Shown here piece by piece: positions 1 to 10,843 of a stretch of 36,798 bases of DNA. The position numbers were made by a program, and so were the translations under genes. How positions within the stretch are numbered: the stretch's first letter is position 1; each line of letters starts with the position of its first letter. Origin of the DNA: Gemmatimonadota bacterium (lineage in GTDB: Bacteria; Latescibacterota; UBA2968; UBA8231); contig JABHFS010000033.1 in assembly GCA_018672475.1 (NCBI GenBank), positions 1-36,798 on the forward strand, read 5' to 3'. Below the pieces are notes generated by a model. The model was not told the DNA's origin and made no database searches. It was given only the letters and a program-made list of their open reading frames with translations.

Positions 1-385
1 AATGCGCGACATTGAGCAAAAAGAGCAGGCCGCCCACCAGGCTTATTTCGAGATGGGCTCCTAGGCGGCGAAAGGTCTGGGCGAGCAGTAGGCTGGTCAA
101 AAGATGTAGACCGACGAGCAGCAGATGGTAGGGCGTTGGATTTTGGCCCCAGAGCTTGTGGCCCAACAGAAAGACGGCCTCGGCTATCGGGCGGCCGGGC
201 AATTCGCGGTCGGTAGAAAAGAGCAGCGAGAGATCTTGGTTCGCGGCGTTGGCATCGCGCAAATACTCAAAATCGTCGGTATCTAGCGATTGATGGGCGA
301 GGCCGCCGTAGGCCACAGCGGCCAACAGTGCTAATACGAGGGCATAAGCGATCCAAGTCGTGCGGGTCTCGCGCAGAGCAACCAT
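1..385 (-). CDS. Polytopic membrane glycosyltransferase-like protein, N-terminal part (runs off the window)
   Basis: The frame is open from an ATG at 385 to the window edge, giving about 128 residues. It begins with a short basic stretch and a strong transmembrane helix at about residues 11-28. An extracytoplasmic segment follows containing DTDDFEYL, then GRPIAEAVF, LWGQNPTPYH, and two further hydrophobic helices. The order acidic DDF motif, R-P, LWG-NP-YH and LH is typical of the first loop of GT-C-fold lipid-linked glycosyltransferases and TMTC-like O-mannosyltransferase relatives, where the acidic pair lies in the catalytic loop. This assignment comes from motif memory; the C-terminal two thirds are not visible. 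It is divergent from nfuA, with a 267-base AT-rich spacer between them. Confidence 0.6.
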   Translation of the reverse strand, partial: MVALRETRTTWIAYALVLALLAAVAYGGLAHQSLDTDDFEYLRDANAANQDLSLLFSTDRELPGRPIAEAVFLLGHKLWGQNPTPYHLLLVGLHLLTSLLLAQTFRRLGAHLEISLVGGLLFLLNVAH

Positions 386-585
386 GCTACAGCCATCCTT
401 GCTTTAAGTTCGGTCCATTGAACTAGGTTGGTATGCAAGGATCATGCCTCAATGGTTTTTATGATCATAAATATCTATAAATAATACACTTGTAATAAGT
501 ATAGCTATGGGCGCTGGCGTTGGTATAAAGGGAAAAATGTACTGATAATGGAAAATTTGCGACTTATTGCGCTATGCGTGCCGGC

Positions 586-613
586 TTGACTCTTATTAGG
601 TGACTCGTACATT
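586..613 (+). promoter_or_regulatory. Possible sigma-70 promoter of nfuA
   Basis: TTGACT at 586-591 matches the -35 consensus at five of six positions. TACATT at 608-613, 16 bases downstream, is a weak -10. It lies about 40 bases upstream of the nfuA ATG, within an AT-rich divergent spacer. It is supported by pattern only. Confidence 0.3.
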
Positions 614-652
614 TCACATACTCTTTAGTGCATGTACCCATAAGGATAGACG

Positions 653-1222
653 ATGCTTACTATTACCGAAGCAGCTGAAAAGAAAATTGCCGAACTCATC
701 AGCGAGAGCGAGAAACCAGTCAAAGGTTTGCGCATCGGTGCCCGGCTCGACGCGGCGCAGCAAGTCGACTACAAATTGGCTTTTGTCTCCGATGAGCAAC
801 TCGATGACGAAGATGAAATCGCGACATTCAATGGCTTTGATGTGTATATCGCTGCCGACAGCGCGGATCTATTGCTCGAGGCAAAGGTCGATTATGTCGA
901 CGGCCTGATGGGCGCGGGTTTTAAGATCGAAAGCGGGCGCAAGATGCCCGCGCACCTCTCGGGGCCGATGGCCGAAGCGGTGCACAACGTCATCGAGACG
1001 CAGATTAACCCGGGGGTGGCTTCGCATGGTGGGGTGGTGACCTTGGTCGATATCAAAGACAAAACGGTTGTCGTGCAGTTGGGTGGTGGGTGTCAGGGCT
1101 GCGGGCAAGCCGATGTGACGCTCAAAGAAGGCATCGTTCGCTCGATCAAGGAGGCGGTGCCTGAGGTGGAGGAAGTCGTCGATGCGACGGATCACAACTC
1201 GGGTGAAAACCCGTATTATTAG
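653..1222 (+). CDS. nfuA: NfuA-type Fe-S cluster carrier
   Basis: This 189-residue protein has the two-domain layout of gammaproteobacterial NfuA (about 190 aa). Residues 1 to about 95 form a HesB/A-type domain that lacks the A-type cysteines, as NfuA does. Residues about 100-180 are the NifU C-terminal-like domain with the cluster-binding CxxC at C147 and C150 in the sequence GGCQGCG. Known family members bind a [4Fe-4S] cluster at the dimer interface and deliver it to apo-proteins, especially under oxidative stress or iron limitation. An AAGGA ribosome site precedes the ATG. It stands alone, with no isc or suf genes beside it. The C-terminus NPYY matches the usual NfuA ending. Confidence 0.93.
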   Translation: MLTITEAAEKKIAELISESEKPVKGLRIGARLDAAQQVDYKLAFVSDEQLDDEDEIATFNGFDVYIAADSADLLLEAKVDYVDGLMGAGFKIESGRKMPAHLSGPMAEAVHNVIETQINPGVASHGGVVTLVDIKDKTVVVQLGGGCQGCGQADVTLKEGIVRSIKEAVPEVEEVVDATDHNSGENPYY

Positions 1223-1429
1223 ACTATCGTACTCTAAGTAGAGTCGTCGAGCGGAATCCGTTATTGACATGGTGCGAGCGCCACGTCTATGTTGCCCGAC
1301 AATTGAAAAACAATGCGCTTAATCTCAATTATAGCTTTTGGGTGGCACCGCGATGACAACCGCGGTCAGGGCATAGATGCCTACGGCTGACGATATTTAT
1401 CACCAAATTTATCGTGCAAGAAAGCAGCC
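1223..1429. other. Non-coding or unrecognised spacer
   Basis: No convincing gene is seen between nfuA and the dehydrogenase remnant. Short open frames here look random and do not resemble any family I know. Confidence 0.4.
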
Positions 1430-1678
1430 TTAGGAGTCCGCCGCGGTCCAATCGAACAGCACCCCTAAATGTGGATTGGGTTGGTGCCTCAACCCTTGGT
1501 ACATCACCTGGCACTGATCCGGCGGCACAACGTGCGTTAGCAATGGGTCAACGATCAATTTCTTGCGCTCAATCAAATCGATAATTACTTCGCAATTCCG
1601 CCTGACGACCAACTCCTAAAACGGCATATTACCGTGCAGAAAAGACGCCGTGGGTCGCAGCAGGTCCTTAAAAGAAGG
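1430..1678 (-). pseudogene. Remnant: C-terminus of a zinc-type medium-chain (alcohol) dehydrogenase
   Basis: Reading the minus strand from 1678 gives about 82 residues that resemble the last part of MDR-superfamily zinc dehydrogenases. The segment PTASFLHGNMPF is followed by an in-frame TAG (1616-1618), then IDLIERKKLIVDPLLTHVVPP and later HLGVLFDW before the natural stop. The pattern D-L-I, VDPL-TH and PP followed by G-V-FDW is the conserved C-terminal substrate-domain signature of such enzymes. The 5' three quarters, including the GroES-like zinc domain and the NAD-binding fold, are missing, and the fragment ends at the start of the next gene on the opposite strand. It is therefore a decayed relic. 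Confidence 0.6.
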
Positions 1679-1686
1679 GTGAACTT

Positions 1687-2490
1687 ATGATAACGGCTTT
1701 GCCGCTAGAGGCGCGGTCCGATCTTGCGGGGTATGTGCAGGCGATGGAGGACGACGGCTACGCCTACTTTCCCGGGGTGCTAGACCCGCAAGAGATCGCC
1801 GAATTGCGCGCGGCGATGGACAGACTGACGGCGATCGAAGCGAGTTTTGACCGCCATACCGATCCGGAAGAGCACGGCTTTCTCAACAAGAGCATCAACA
1901 ACGCCTTTAACCGCGATCCGGTTTTCCTGTCCTATCTCGATCGGTCGGAAATCATCGAACTGGTCGAAGCGGTGCACGGGCCCGACTGCCACAGTATCGC
2001 CATGACCGCCTGGATGACGGGGACCGGTCGGCCGGCGCAAACGCTGCACGTCGACTGGCAGCCGTTGAGGCTGCCGGCCGAAGTGATGGAGAACCCGGAA
2101 GTCAAGATCCCGATTTTTATCACGACGACCCACTACTATCTAGACGATATAACCGAAGAGTTGGGGCCGACGAATTTCGTGCCCGGCAGCCATCGTGCCG
2201 GGCGGCCGCCACAAGAAGGCGAGACGAGCTTCAAGGGGGTTGAGGAACAAAGCATTATGTGCAAGGCCGGCGACGCGGTGGTGTTTCGCAGCGAGGTGTG
2301 GCATCGCGGCACGCCTAACACCAGCGGCCGCACCCGCTACTTGCTCCAGGTCCACTGCGCCCAGCGCATGATCACTCAGAAGTTGCCGCCCTATCTAAAC
2401 AAGCTCCAGTTCGACGAAGTGATCTTGCAGCAGGCGACGCCGCGCCAATTGCGGATGATGGGCGACCACACGCCGAGCAATTACGACTAA
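1687..2490 (+). CDS. Phytanoyl-CoA dioxygenase (PhyH) family Fe(II)/2-oxoglutarate oxygenase
   Basis: The 267-residue protein has a double-stranded beta-helix fold signature. The iron facial triad is H121-x-D123 (in TLHVDWQP) and H206 (in EVWHRGTPN). R215 or R217 is the likely 2-oxoglutarate salt bridge. GPTNFVPGSHR, just before the core strand, is the usual PhyH motif. Such enzymes hydroxylate small substrates such as acyl-CoAs, ectoine, halogenation targets or opine-like metabolites; the substrate cannot be told here. An AAGGGTG ribosome site precedes the ATG. It is the first of four divergent PhyH genes in the window. It stands 743 bases ahead of a sulfatase, with only relics between, so it is probably transcribed alone. 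Confidence 0.9.
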   Translation: MITALPLEARSDLAGYVQAMEDDGYAYFPGVLDPQEIAELRAAMDRLTAIEASFDRHTDPEEHGFLNKSINNAFNRDPVFLSYLDRSEIIELVEAVHGPDCHSIAMTAWMTGTGRPAQTLHVDWQPLRLPAEVMENPEVKIPIFITTTHYYLDDITEELGPTNFVPGSHRAGRPPQEGETSFKGVEEQSIMCKAGDAVVFRSEVWHRGTPNTSGRTRYLLQVHCAQRMITQKLPPYLNKLQFDEVILQQATPRQLRMMGDHTPSNYD

Positions 2491-2831
2491 TCGCCACTGC
2501 AAAAAAAACGCCAACCAGCGCTAGCCTTATAGAGACCGCCGTCGGATTTTATTCTCTGCACGTGTCGATGGACCCGGCGGCGCAGGTCGTGCCGTTGGTC
2601 CATAGTGCCGCGTAAATCGGCATCGGAAAAGTCAGTGCCTCGTAGTATCGAATTTTTCAATAGCCTGCCTCGCAGCGTCGCGTCGCGAGAATCCGTATTC
2701 CAGAAATTTCCCCCGAAAAAATATGCCCCCGGTGTGCGTTGCAAGGCCAATCCCACGGCGGTGCGTCGGTCGCCCCGGTAGGGTATCCGGTCCAGGCCCC
2801 GGCCGCCGGTGTCGGGGTCGAGGTCGGTCAT
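2487..2831 (-). CDS. Small pentapeptide-repeat ORF, probably a remnant
   Basis: This minus-strand frame encodes 114 residues. Residues 36-75 (nucleotides 2607-2726) can be parsed into eight consecutive pentapeptides with a central hydrophobic residue in seven: AYFFG, GNFWN, TDSRD, ATLRG, RLLKN, SILRG, TDFSD and ADLRG. This is the A(D/N)LxG pentapeptide-repeat pattern, which folds as a right-handed quadrilateral beta-helix (two coils here). Flanking residues look random, and the 3' end runs into the stop of the PhyH gene. It may be a real small protein or a leftover piece of a longer one. No ribosome site was evident at the ATG. Confidence 0.35.
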   Translation of the reverse strand: MTDLDPDTGGRGLDRIPYRGDRRTAVGLALQRTPGAYFFGGNFWNTDSRDATLRGRLLKNSILRGTDFSDADLRGTMDQRHDLRRRVHRHVQRIKSDGGLYKASAGWRFFCSGD

Positions 2832-3139
2832 CCGTCCGGTCGCTTAGAATCGGATAATGGCTATCTGATGCAAACGCACACGTTGTTGCGGGTCGGGCAC
2901 CGCGCCGCGCACAGACGCTGCCCAATACCTGTACATACCATCAAGGCCATGTATGTTTTATTGTCCGCAATCCGTTCAACGCCATCGTGGTGTCCAAGCC
3001 CATCGGTTGGATCTCGACGATCGTTTTATTGTAGGCGGCCGGGGGGATACGGTGGGGATAGAGCGGATCGGCCGGTGGGGGTATTTCGCTTATGTTAAGG
3101 TAGCTGAAAGATTTTTGATGGATCGGCCTAAATGGGATT
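2832..3139. other. Spacer without recognisable genes
   Basis: I see no family resemblance in either strand over these roughly 300 bases. The short open frames have no ribosome sites and unusual composition. Confidence 0.4.
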
Positions 3140-3227
3140 GAGTTTGGTGAGGGGATAGTTACCGAGGTGAATTTAGTGCAGAGATCGTTATCGAGATGAG
3201 TGTGGTGAGAGAATCGTTATTGGAGGT
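3140..3227 (+). repeat. Three imperfect tandem repeats of 29-30 nt in the sulfatase leader
   Basis: Units lie at 3140-3168, 3169-3197 and 3198-3227. Units one and two agree at 21 of 29 positions. Each carries a GTTA-type centre (AGTTAC, CGTTAT, CGTTAT) and ends with a purine stretch GAGGT, GAGAT or GGAGGT. The last copy supplies the Shine-Dalgarno sequence of the GTG-started sulfatase at 3234. It could be a protein-binding array, a translation-control leader, or a simple slippage product. Confidence 0.6.
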
Positions 3228-3233
3228 TTTTTT

Positions 3234-4673
3234 GTGAATATTATTTATGTCAATCCTGATGAAATGCGTGCCGATGCGTTGGCTTGTTATGGTCATTCGT
3301 TAGTGCAGACCCCGAACTTCGATCGGCTGGCCGCGGAGGGTACGCGTTTTGATCAGTGCCATGTGCAGCACACGGTGTGCACACCTTCGCGGTGTAGTTT
3401 TATGACGGGTTGGTATCCGCATACGGCCGGGCACCGGACTTTGTGGAATCCGTTGCAGGCGGATGAGCCGAATACTATGCGCTATCTCAAGCAGGCCGGA
3501 TATGAAGTGCATTGGCTGGGCAAGAACGACTGTCTGGCGCCGGAGGCCTTTGAATCTTCGGTGACGAAGATTTATGGGCCGGGGGAAGGGAACGTGGGTT
3601 CGTCGGAGAATGTGTTTAAAAAGGGCGAGGCCGGCTATTACAGTTTTCTCAATACGGCGATGGACGGGCCGCCGCGCGATGCGCTCTATTACGAGCGGGC
3701 GATCGAATATTTGCAGGGCAGAAAGGCAGATGATGCGCCGTTTTTTATGTTCCTGCCGACGAGTTTTCCGCATCCGATCTATCAGGCGCCGGAGCCCTGG
3801 CATAGCATGTACGACCCCGATGATTTGCCGCCGCTCAGACCGGTCGTCGAAGAGGGTAAGCCGGATTATCATCGGCTGATCCGTGAGTACCGCGATTTGA
3901 ATAATGTCGACGAGTCCGTGTTGCGCAAAATCATGGCCGTCTATTTGGGCATGACTTCGTATGTGGATCACTTGTTGGGACAACTGCTCGACGCACTGGA
4001 GGAGACGGGGCTTGCAGAGGAGACGGCGGTGCTCGCCTTTTCGGACCACGGCGATTGGGCGGGTGATTATGGTTTGGTGGAGAAGTGGCCAAGCGGTTTG
4101 GACGATACGCTCACGCGGGTACCGCTTATTGTGCGCATGCCCGGCGGTGCAAAGGGGCATGTCGTCGAGGAGCCGGTCGAGCTTTTCGACATTGTGCCAA
4201 CGACGCTGGCGCTGGCGGGGCTCGAAGCTCAGCATACGCATTATGCGCAGTCGCTGATGCCGCAGTTGCACGGCGCCGCCGGCGATCCGCAGCGCGCGGT
4301 CTTTACCGAGGGGGGATACGACCTGCACGAGCCACATTGTTTCGAGGGCAAACCTTCGGATGGCGTAGCTGGCAACCCAGAGGGCATCTATTACCCCAAG
4401 GGCATGCAGCAGCAGGAGCACCCCGAAAGCGTGTGCCGCGCGGTGATGATCCGCACGCAAGAACACAAGCTGGTTTGGCGCCCGAAAGGCCAGAGCGAGT
4501 TATACGACCTGGTGGAAGATCCGCACGAATTGCAGAATGTGTTTGACCGGGAGAATTACACGCAGGTGCAGCGCGATCTGGAACGCAGGTTGCTCGAATG
4601 GCAGACGCGCACGGGAGATGTGGTGCCCTTTGAGCCGGGGCCGCGCGGCTTTCCGCCGCAGCTAGTCAGTTAG
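3234..4673 (+). CDS. Type I sulfatase (fGly motif CTPSR)
   Basis: This 479-residue alkaline-phosphatase-fold sulfatase carries the formylglycine signature at C49-T-P-S-R, extended by MTGWYPHTAG as in the family. The N-terminal metal site appears as NPDEMRAD (D9/E10 region). The second metal site is SDHGD (D271, H272), and K284 follows. The motif ELYDLVEDPHEL near residue 420 is the usual C-terminal subdomain motif. No signal peptide is visible, so it would be cytoplasmic unless exported otherwise. The start is GTG with a strong GGAGG six to eight bases upstream. Family members hydrolyse sulfate esters of sugars or small molecules; the substrate is unknown. Maturation of C49 needs FGE or anSME, neither of which is seen here. 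Confidence 0.92.
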   Translation: MNIIYVNPDEMRADALACYGHSLVQTPNFDRLAAEGTRFDQCHVQHTVCTPSRCSFMTGWYPHTAGHRTLWNPLQADEPNTMRYLKQAGYEVHWLGKNDCLAPEAFESSVTKIYGPGEGNVGSSENVFKKGEAGYYSFLNTAMDGPPRDALYYERAIEYLQGRKADDAPFFMFLPTSFPHPIYQAPEPWHSMYDPDDLPPLRPVVEEGKPDYHRLIREYRDLNNVDESVLRKIMAVYLGMTSYVDHLLGQLLDALEETGLAEETAVLAFSDHGDWAGDYGLVEKWPSGLDDTLTRVPLIVRMPGGAKGHVVEEPVELFDIVPTTLALAGLEAQHTHYAQSLMPQLHGAAGDPQRAVFTEGGYDLHEPHCFEGKPSDGVAGNPEGIYYPKGMQQQEHPESVCRAVMIRTQEHKLVWRPKGQSELYDLVEDPHELQNVFDRENYTQVQRDLERRLLEWQTRTGDVVPFEPGPRGFPPQLVS

Positions 4674-4723
4674 GGCGAATCTCGAACGGGGTTCAACGCG
4701 CCGGCGGGCTGGATTTTTCAGGC

Positions 4724-5329
4724 TTAGCGCAAGCGCGTCTTGAACTGCCCCCAACTCACATGCTCGACGGCGGTGGCCGGGGAGACCTGGCGTTGGAAAT
4801 TGCGGATTTCTAAATCGCTCGGGAAAGTCAAGGCCGAGGCGCTATCGGCCAGCCCGAGAAAGGCCGAGGTGGTGAGTAACATTTCGTCCTTGGCCGGCGA
4901 TAGCACGAAGCGGCGAAAGACGGGCAGGAACGAGCCGCGCAGGCCGGCGTAGCTATTGGTCGATGGATTGTAGGTCGCCGAGAGATATGGTTCTAGGCGG
5001 ATGACTTCGTAGGTGCCTTTGTCGGGATCGGGGTCGGTAAAAGAGCCGCTGGTCCAAGTAGAGCTCAGACGAGAGAAGGCCGGTACGTCGCTCAGGTTCG
5101 GGTCTTCGCTGAAGTAGTTCTCGATGGCTTCGCCGTCGGCGAGCAGCTCGAGTTGGGTCCAGACACGCAGGCCGAGGTATTGACCGTGGCCTTGCACCGC
5201 GTTGTGCAGCCAGGTCCCGACGATGCTCTTGGTGGCGGCGGGTTCGTCGCAGCGTGCGAATCCGGGGGGCTCTTGACCTGAAGCGAGACGGGGCAGAAGG
5301 GCGATCAGCATCACCAAGATTAAGGGCAT
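4724..5329 (-). CDS. Secreted small beta-rich protein, lipocalin-like, unknown function
   Basis: I chose the ATG at 5329 because GAGGAA sits at good spacing and the first 18 residues, MPLILVMLIALLPRLASG, form a signal peptide with a likely cut after ASG. The upstream extension of the open frame is not needed. The mature part starts near GQEPP. It contains SIVGTW (a lipocalin-like strand start), then alternating hydrophobic strands, an acidic loop FTDPDPDKG, and Y-N-P-S-T-N. There are no catalytic motifs. It would be periplasmic or extracellular and about 180 residues long. I do not recognise the family with certainty. Confidence 0.6.
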   Translation of the reverse strand: MPLILVMLIALLPRLASGQEPPGFARCDEPAATKSIVGTWLHNAVQGHGQYLGLRVWTQLELLADGEAIENYFSEDPNLSDVPAFSRLSSTWTSGSFTDPDPDKGTYEVIRLEPYLSATYNPSTNSYAGLRGSFLPVFRRFVLSPAKDEMLLTTSAFLGLADSASALTFPSDLEIRNFQRQVSPATAVEHVSWGQFKTRLR

Positions 5330-5462
5330 GGAAGATTCCTCGATGAGGGGAGTCGGTTGCGGCGCGGTGCTTGCTGTGAGTATACAAGCTTGGCGGCGAA
5401 ACACAAAACTTCGTCTCAGCAGCTATACAAGCGTCTCGCCGGCTTAGTGCATTGCGGTATGA

Positions 5463-5693
5463 TTATAGCAGGATTTGTGCAACCAAGTCGGCCTCGGTCG
5501 TGAAATAGGGCACGCTTTTTCGGGTGGCGCGGACGAAGAATTCATTCTCGATGATCGGGCGATTCGCGTATTGCACCAGCGTCGACGTGGCCAGCTCCGA
5601 ATAGAGTGCGACGGCGACGATAAGGCCCGGATGGTTGTGGCCGAGGCCATTGACGGCCCAATCCCGAATAAAATATAAATATTTATGAACCGG
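5463..5693 (-). pseudogene. Remnant of a class III aminotransferase (ArgD-like N-terminal segment)
   Basis: On the minus strand, an open frame with no usable start runs from inside the 3' end of the MFS gene to a TAA at 5463. It reads VHKYLYFIRDWAVNGLGHN followed by HPGLIVAVA and SELATSTL. This closely follows the acetylornithine/ornithine aminotransferase segment in which K-YLDFI is followed by AVN-LGHNHP, a variable hydrophobic stretch and the S-L motif. The sequence after about 45 residues no longer fits the family. The PLP lysine and most of the protein are absent, so this is a short relic. A transposase C-terminus was considered and fits less well. Confidence 0.45.
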
Positions 5694-6942
5694 GTGCTGC
5701 TGGTTTTCGTGCCAAAATCAACGCGACCGACCCCAATGCTGAAAAACCCGCCAGGACCATAAAAGCTTGCTGATAACTGCCCGTCAGATCGTGCAGGAAA
5801 CCAGCGAAGAGCGGGCCGATAACCATACCGACCATAATGATCATCGAGGCGAAACCGGAAATCATCGCATAGGAGGCACGGCCAAAATAATCGCCTCTAA
5901 TAGCGTTGATCAGCGTGCCGCGCACACCCCAGGCGGTGCCGTGAATGGCGGCGAAGAGCGTGGTTTCAAAGCGCGAGGTGGCGAAGGCGAAAAGCACCAG
6001 TGCTACGGCGTGCATCCACATGCAGGTGACCATCACTAGGCGTTTGTTGACCCGATCGCCGATCCAGCCGCCGGTGAGTTGGCCGCCGATCATAAAGAGT
6101 AGCAACAGGGTTACATTGGCGGCGGCGACCTCCGGCGAGAGGCCGACATGCTCAATCATATGAGGAATTTGATGCACTAACACGGTGCCGACGACAAAGA
6201 GTGCCGAGCTATGGCCGATGGACAAAAACCAGAAGGTGGGTGTGCGCAGGGCTTGTCGGGTGGTGAAGCGCGGCTCTTCGAGCGCCGGGGCATCGCCCGG
6301 CTTGGTGGCGGGAGCTTCATCGCCGTCGGGTCTGAGGCCGTAGTGCTCGGGGTGGTCGCGTATTAATAAGGTCGCCGGTAATCCCAAGCAGAAAATCATC
6401 ACTCCGGAGAAGAAAGCGGTGTCGCGCCAGCCGTAGTGGGACAGGCTCCAGACGACCAACGAGATCAATAGGCCGCCGACGCCCATACCGGTCATCGATA
6501 TGCCTAAGGCCGTAGACCGCTGGCGGGCGAACCAGTTGGTGATGGTGGTCGAGATCGGGATAAAGCCGCCGAGGCTCGAACCGAGCGCGATGAGCGCGAA
6601 GGACAGGTAAAAGTCGAGGAGGGAATCGATGCGGCTAAAACAGAGATAGCCGATGCCAAAGAGCACGATGCCGATTTGCATCATGGCTTTGCAGCCGTAG
6701 CGCTCGATCAACCAGCCCTGCAGAGGGCCGAGGATGCCGCTTTCGGCGCGGACCATGGAGAAGACGCCCGATACCGATGCCCGACTCCAGCCGAACTCGG
6801 TTTGCAGGGGCAGGATATAGGCGCTGAAGGCGTGGAAGAGCAAGGCTCCGTTGAGGACCTGGATGACATAGGAACCCAGGACGATCCACCAACCGAAGAA
6901 TAGCTGTTCTTTCTTTTTGCGCAGGGATTTTAGCAACGACAT
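5683..6942 (-). CDS. Major facilitator superfamily transporter
   Basis: About 419 residues with twelve hydrophobic segments in two six-helix halves. The halves are separated by a hydrophilic loop rich in D, E, A and P, near GLRPDGDEAPATKPGD. The opening FFGWWIVLGSYVIQ and the FGWSRASVSG motif in the first loop are typical of the oxalate/formate and monocarboxylate-type MFS branch. These permeases move small organic acids or related metabolites across the inner membrane by proton-coupled transport. The first in-frame codon is a TTG at 6957, but I prefer the ATG at 6942; neither has a good ribosome site. A 7-bp inverted repeat overlaps the preferred start. It is probably monocistronic, and its stop overlaps an aminotransferase relic. 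Confidence 0.88.
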   Translation of the reverse strand: MSLLKSLRKKKEQLFFGWWIVLGSYVIQVLNGALLFHAFSAYILPLQTEFGWSRASVSGVFSMVRAESGILGPLQGWLIERYGCKAMMQIGIVLFGIGYLCFSRIDSLLDFYLSFALIALGSSLGGFIPISTTITNWFARQRSTALGISMTGMGVGGLLISLVVWSLSHYGWRDTAFFSGVMIFCLGLPATLLIRDHPEHYGLRPDGDEAPATKPGDAPALEEPRFTTRQALRTPTFWFLSIGHSSALFVVGTVLVHQIPHMIEHVGLSPEVAAANVTLLLLFMIGGQLTGGWIGDRVNKRLVMVTCMWMHAVALVLFAFATSRFETTLFAAIHGTAWGVRGTLINAIRGDYFGRASYAMISGFASMIIMVGMVIGPLFAGFLHDLTGSYQQAFMVLAGFSALGSVALILARKPAAPGS

Positions 6943-6962
6943 AGGCTTAGCTAACAAGCCTA
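6942..6962 (-). promoter_or_regulatory. Inverted repeat overlapping the MFS start
   Basis: TAGGCTT at 6942-6948 and AAGCCTA at 6956-6962 form a perfect 7-bp stem around a 7-base loop. It covers the start codon of the permease and could hide it in the mRNA or act as an operator. The evidence is palindromy and position only. Confidence 0.3.
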
Positions 6963-7100
6963 AGGACGGGGTGGGATAGTGTCAAAAAAAGCGTGGGACC
7001 GATAAACCAGTTGTCATCTAAACGGAGAGCCTACATATTAGACGGAGCAAGTAGTTAGGTGTTATCCCAGAACGCTCGTCGGTGGAGTTGGGGTAGCGCG

Positions 7101-7106
7101 TATAAT
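7101..7106 (+). promoter_or_regulatory. Perfect -10 box (TATAAT) upstream of the response regulator
   Basis: TATAAT at 7101-7106 would give a start about 30 bases before the ATG at 7144. No convincing -35 hexamer is visible at 16-18 bases upstream, so an activator may be needed if it is real. Confidence 0.35.
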
Positions 7107-7143
7107 CTCCGTCTCCCGCAATTGATAGCGCTGGTGCCGCACC

Positions 7144-7527
7144 ATGTCCAGTATGACCATATCCGTTCTGCTCGTCGAGGACAATCCCATTCATGCCCGC
7201 CTCCTACAGGGGCTGCTCAGTGACCGCAGCGACCCCGCTTTTGCCGTGGAAGCCGTCGATCACCTCGCAGCCGGTATCCAACGGCTATCGACCGGCAGCT
7301 TCGACGCGGTGCTGCTCGATCTCGTGCTGCCCGACAGTCAGGAAATGGCCACCTTTGAACGCGTCAAAGAGGCTGTTCCGGATATGCCCGTGCTGGTCCT
7401 CACCGGCTTGGACGACGAGGGCTTGGCCGAAGAGGCGGTAGCCGCCGGTGCCCGCGAATACCTGGTCAAAACACAAATTGACGGCGAGAGCCTCGCCCGG
7501 TCCCTGCAAGCAGCTATAAGCAAGTAG
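7144..7527 (+). CDS. Single-domain response regulator (REC only)
   Basis: The 127 residues make up one receiver domain. The acidic pair E12-D13, phosphoacceptor D59 (in LLDLVLPDS), T87 and K109 are all in place, and no output domain follows. It resembles stand-alone CheY/Rcp1-type regulators that pass phosphate or act by protein contact. Its stop is 2 bases before the start of the hybrid kinase, so the two are surely co-transcribed and probably partners. A start at M4 is also possible. No clear Shine-Dalgarno sequence is seen. Confidence 0.92.
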   Translation: MSSMTISVLLVEDNPIHARLLQGLLSDRSDPAFAVEAVDHLAAGIQRLSTGSFDAVLLDLVLPDSQEMATFERVKEAVPDMPVLVLTGLDDEGLAEEAVAAGAREYLVKTQIDGESLARSLQAAISK

Positions 7528-7529
7528 CG

Positions 7530-10451
<2,922 letters not shown>

Positions 10452-10485
10452 TAGCGGCTGCACAAGCCTGTACATTGAGCCTATT

Positions 10486-10815
10486 ATGAAACTAGCCTAT
10501 ACGACACAAGACCTGGCGATGCTCACCCACCTAAAAAACGTGCTGGAGGAGCAGGGCATAGAATGCGTGTTGCGCGGTCTGCACCTGTTGGGCGGGGTGG
10601 GCGAATTGCCCCCGATTGAATGCTGGCCCGAGTTGTGGGTAGTGGACGAAGAGCGGCAACCAGAGGCCCGGTCGCATATCAAAGCTCTGCTTTCACCGGC
10701 TGGAACAGACGACAGTCCCTGGGCTTGCGGCGAGTGCGGCGAACAAAGCCCCGGGACCTTCAGTGAATGTTGGCAGTGCGGCACGGCTAGCCCCGCGTTG
10801 AGGGCGGCCTGCTGA
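10486..10815 (+). CDS. DUF2007 domain protein with C-terminal zinc ribbon
   Basis: The 109 residues begin MKLAYTTQDLAMLTHLKNVL and contain GGVGELPP followed by LWVVDEE. This is the DUF2007 pattern (small signal-transduction-like alpha/beta domain). It is followed by a four-cysteine zinc ribbon at C81, C84, C95 and C98 (CGEC and CWQC). The open frame extends 240 bases further upstream inside the kinase gene, but that extension is only the kinase's alternative frame. The ATG at 10486 starts the conserved domain. It lies 34 bases after the kinase stop and may be in the same transcript. The role of the family is unknown. Confidence 0.8.
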   Translation: MKLAYTTQDLAMLTHLKNVLEEQGIECVLRGLHLLGGVGELPPIECWPELWVVDEERQPEARSHIKALLSPAGTDDSPWACGECGEQSPGTFSECWQCGTASPALRAAC

Positions 10816-10843
10816 TCATCTGATTTCAGTACAATACATCTCG

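Noticed and set aside
3300..4466. A 388-residue open frame on the minus strand
   Set aside because: It lies wholly inside the first sulfatase gene. It is a GC-driven antisense frame with R- and H-rich composition and no family pattern.
5463..5670. Reading of the relic as a DDE transposase C-terminus (YANRPIIEN)
   Set aside because: Only a few residues fit, whereas the preceding VNGLGHN-HPG run fits class III aminotransferases much better.
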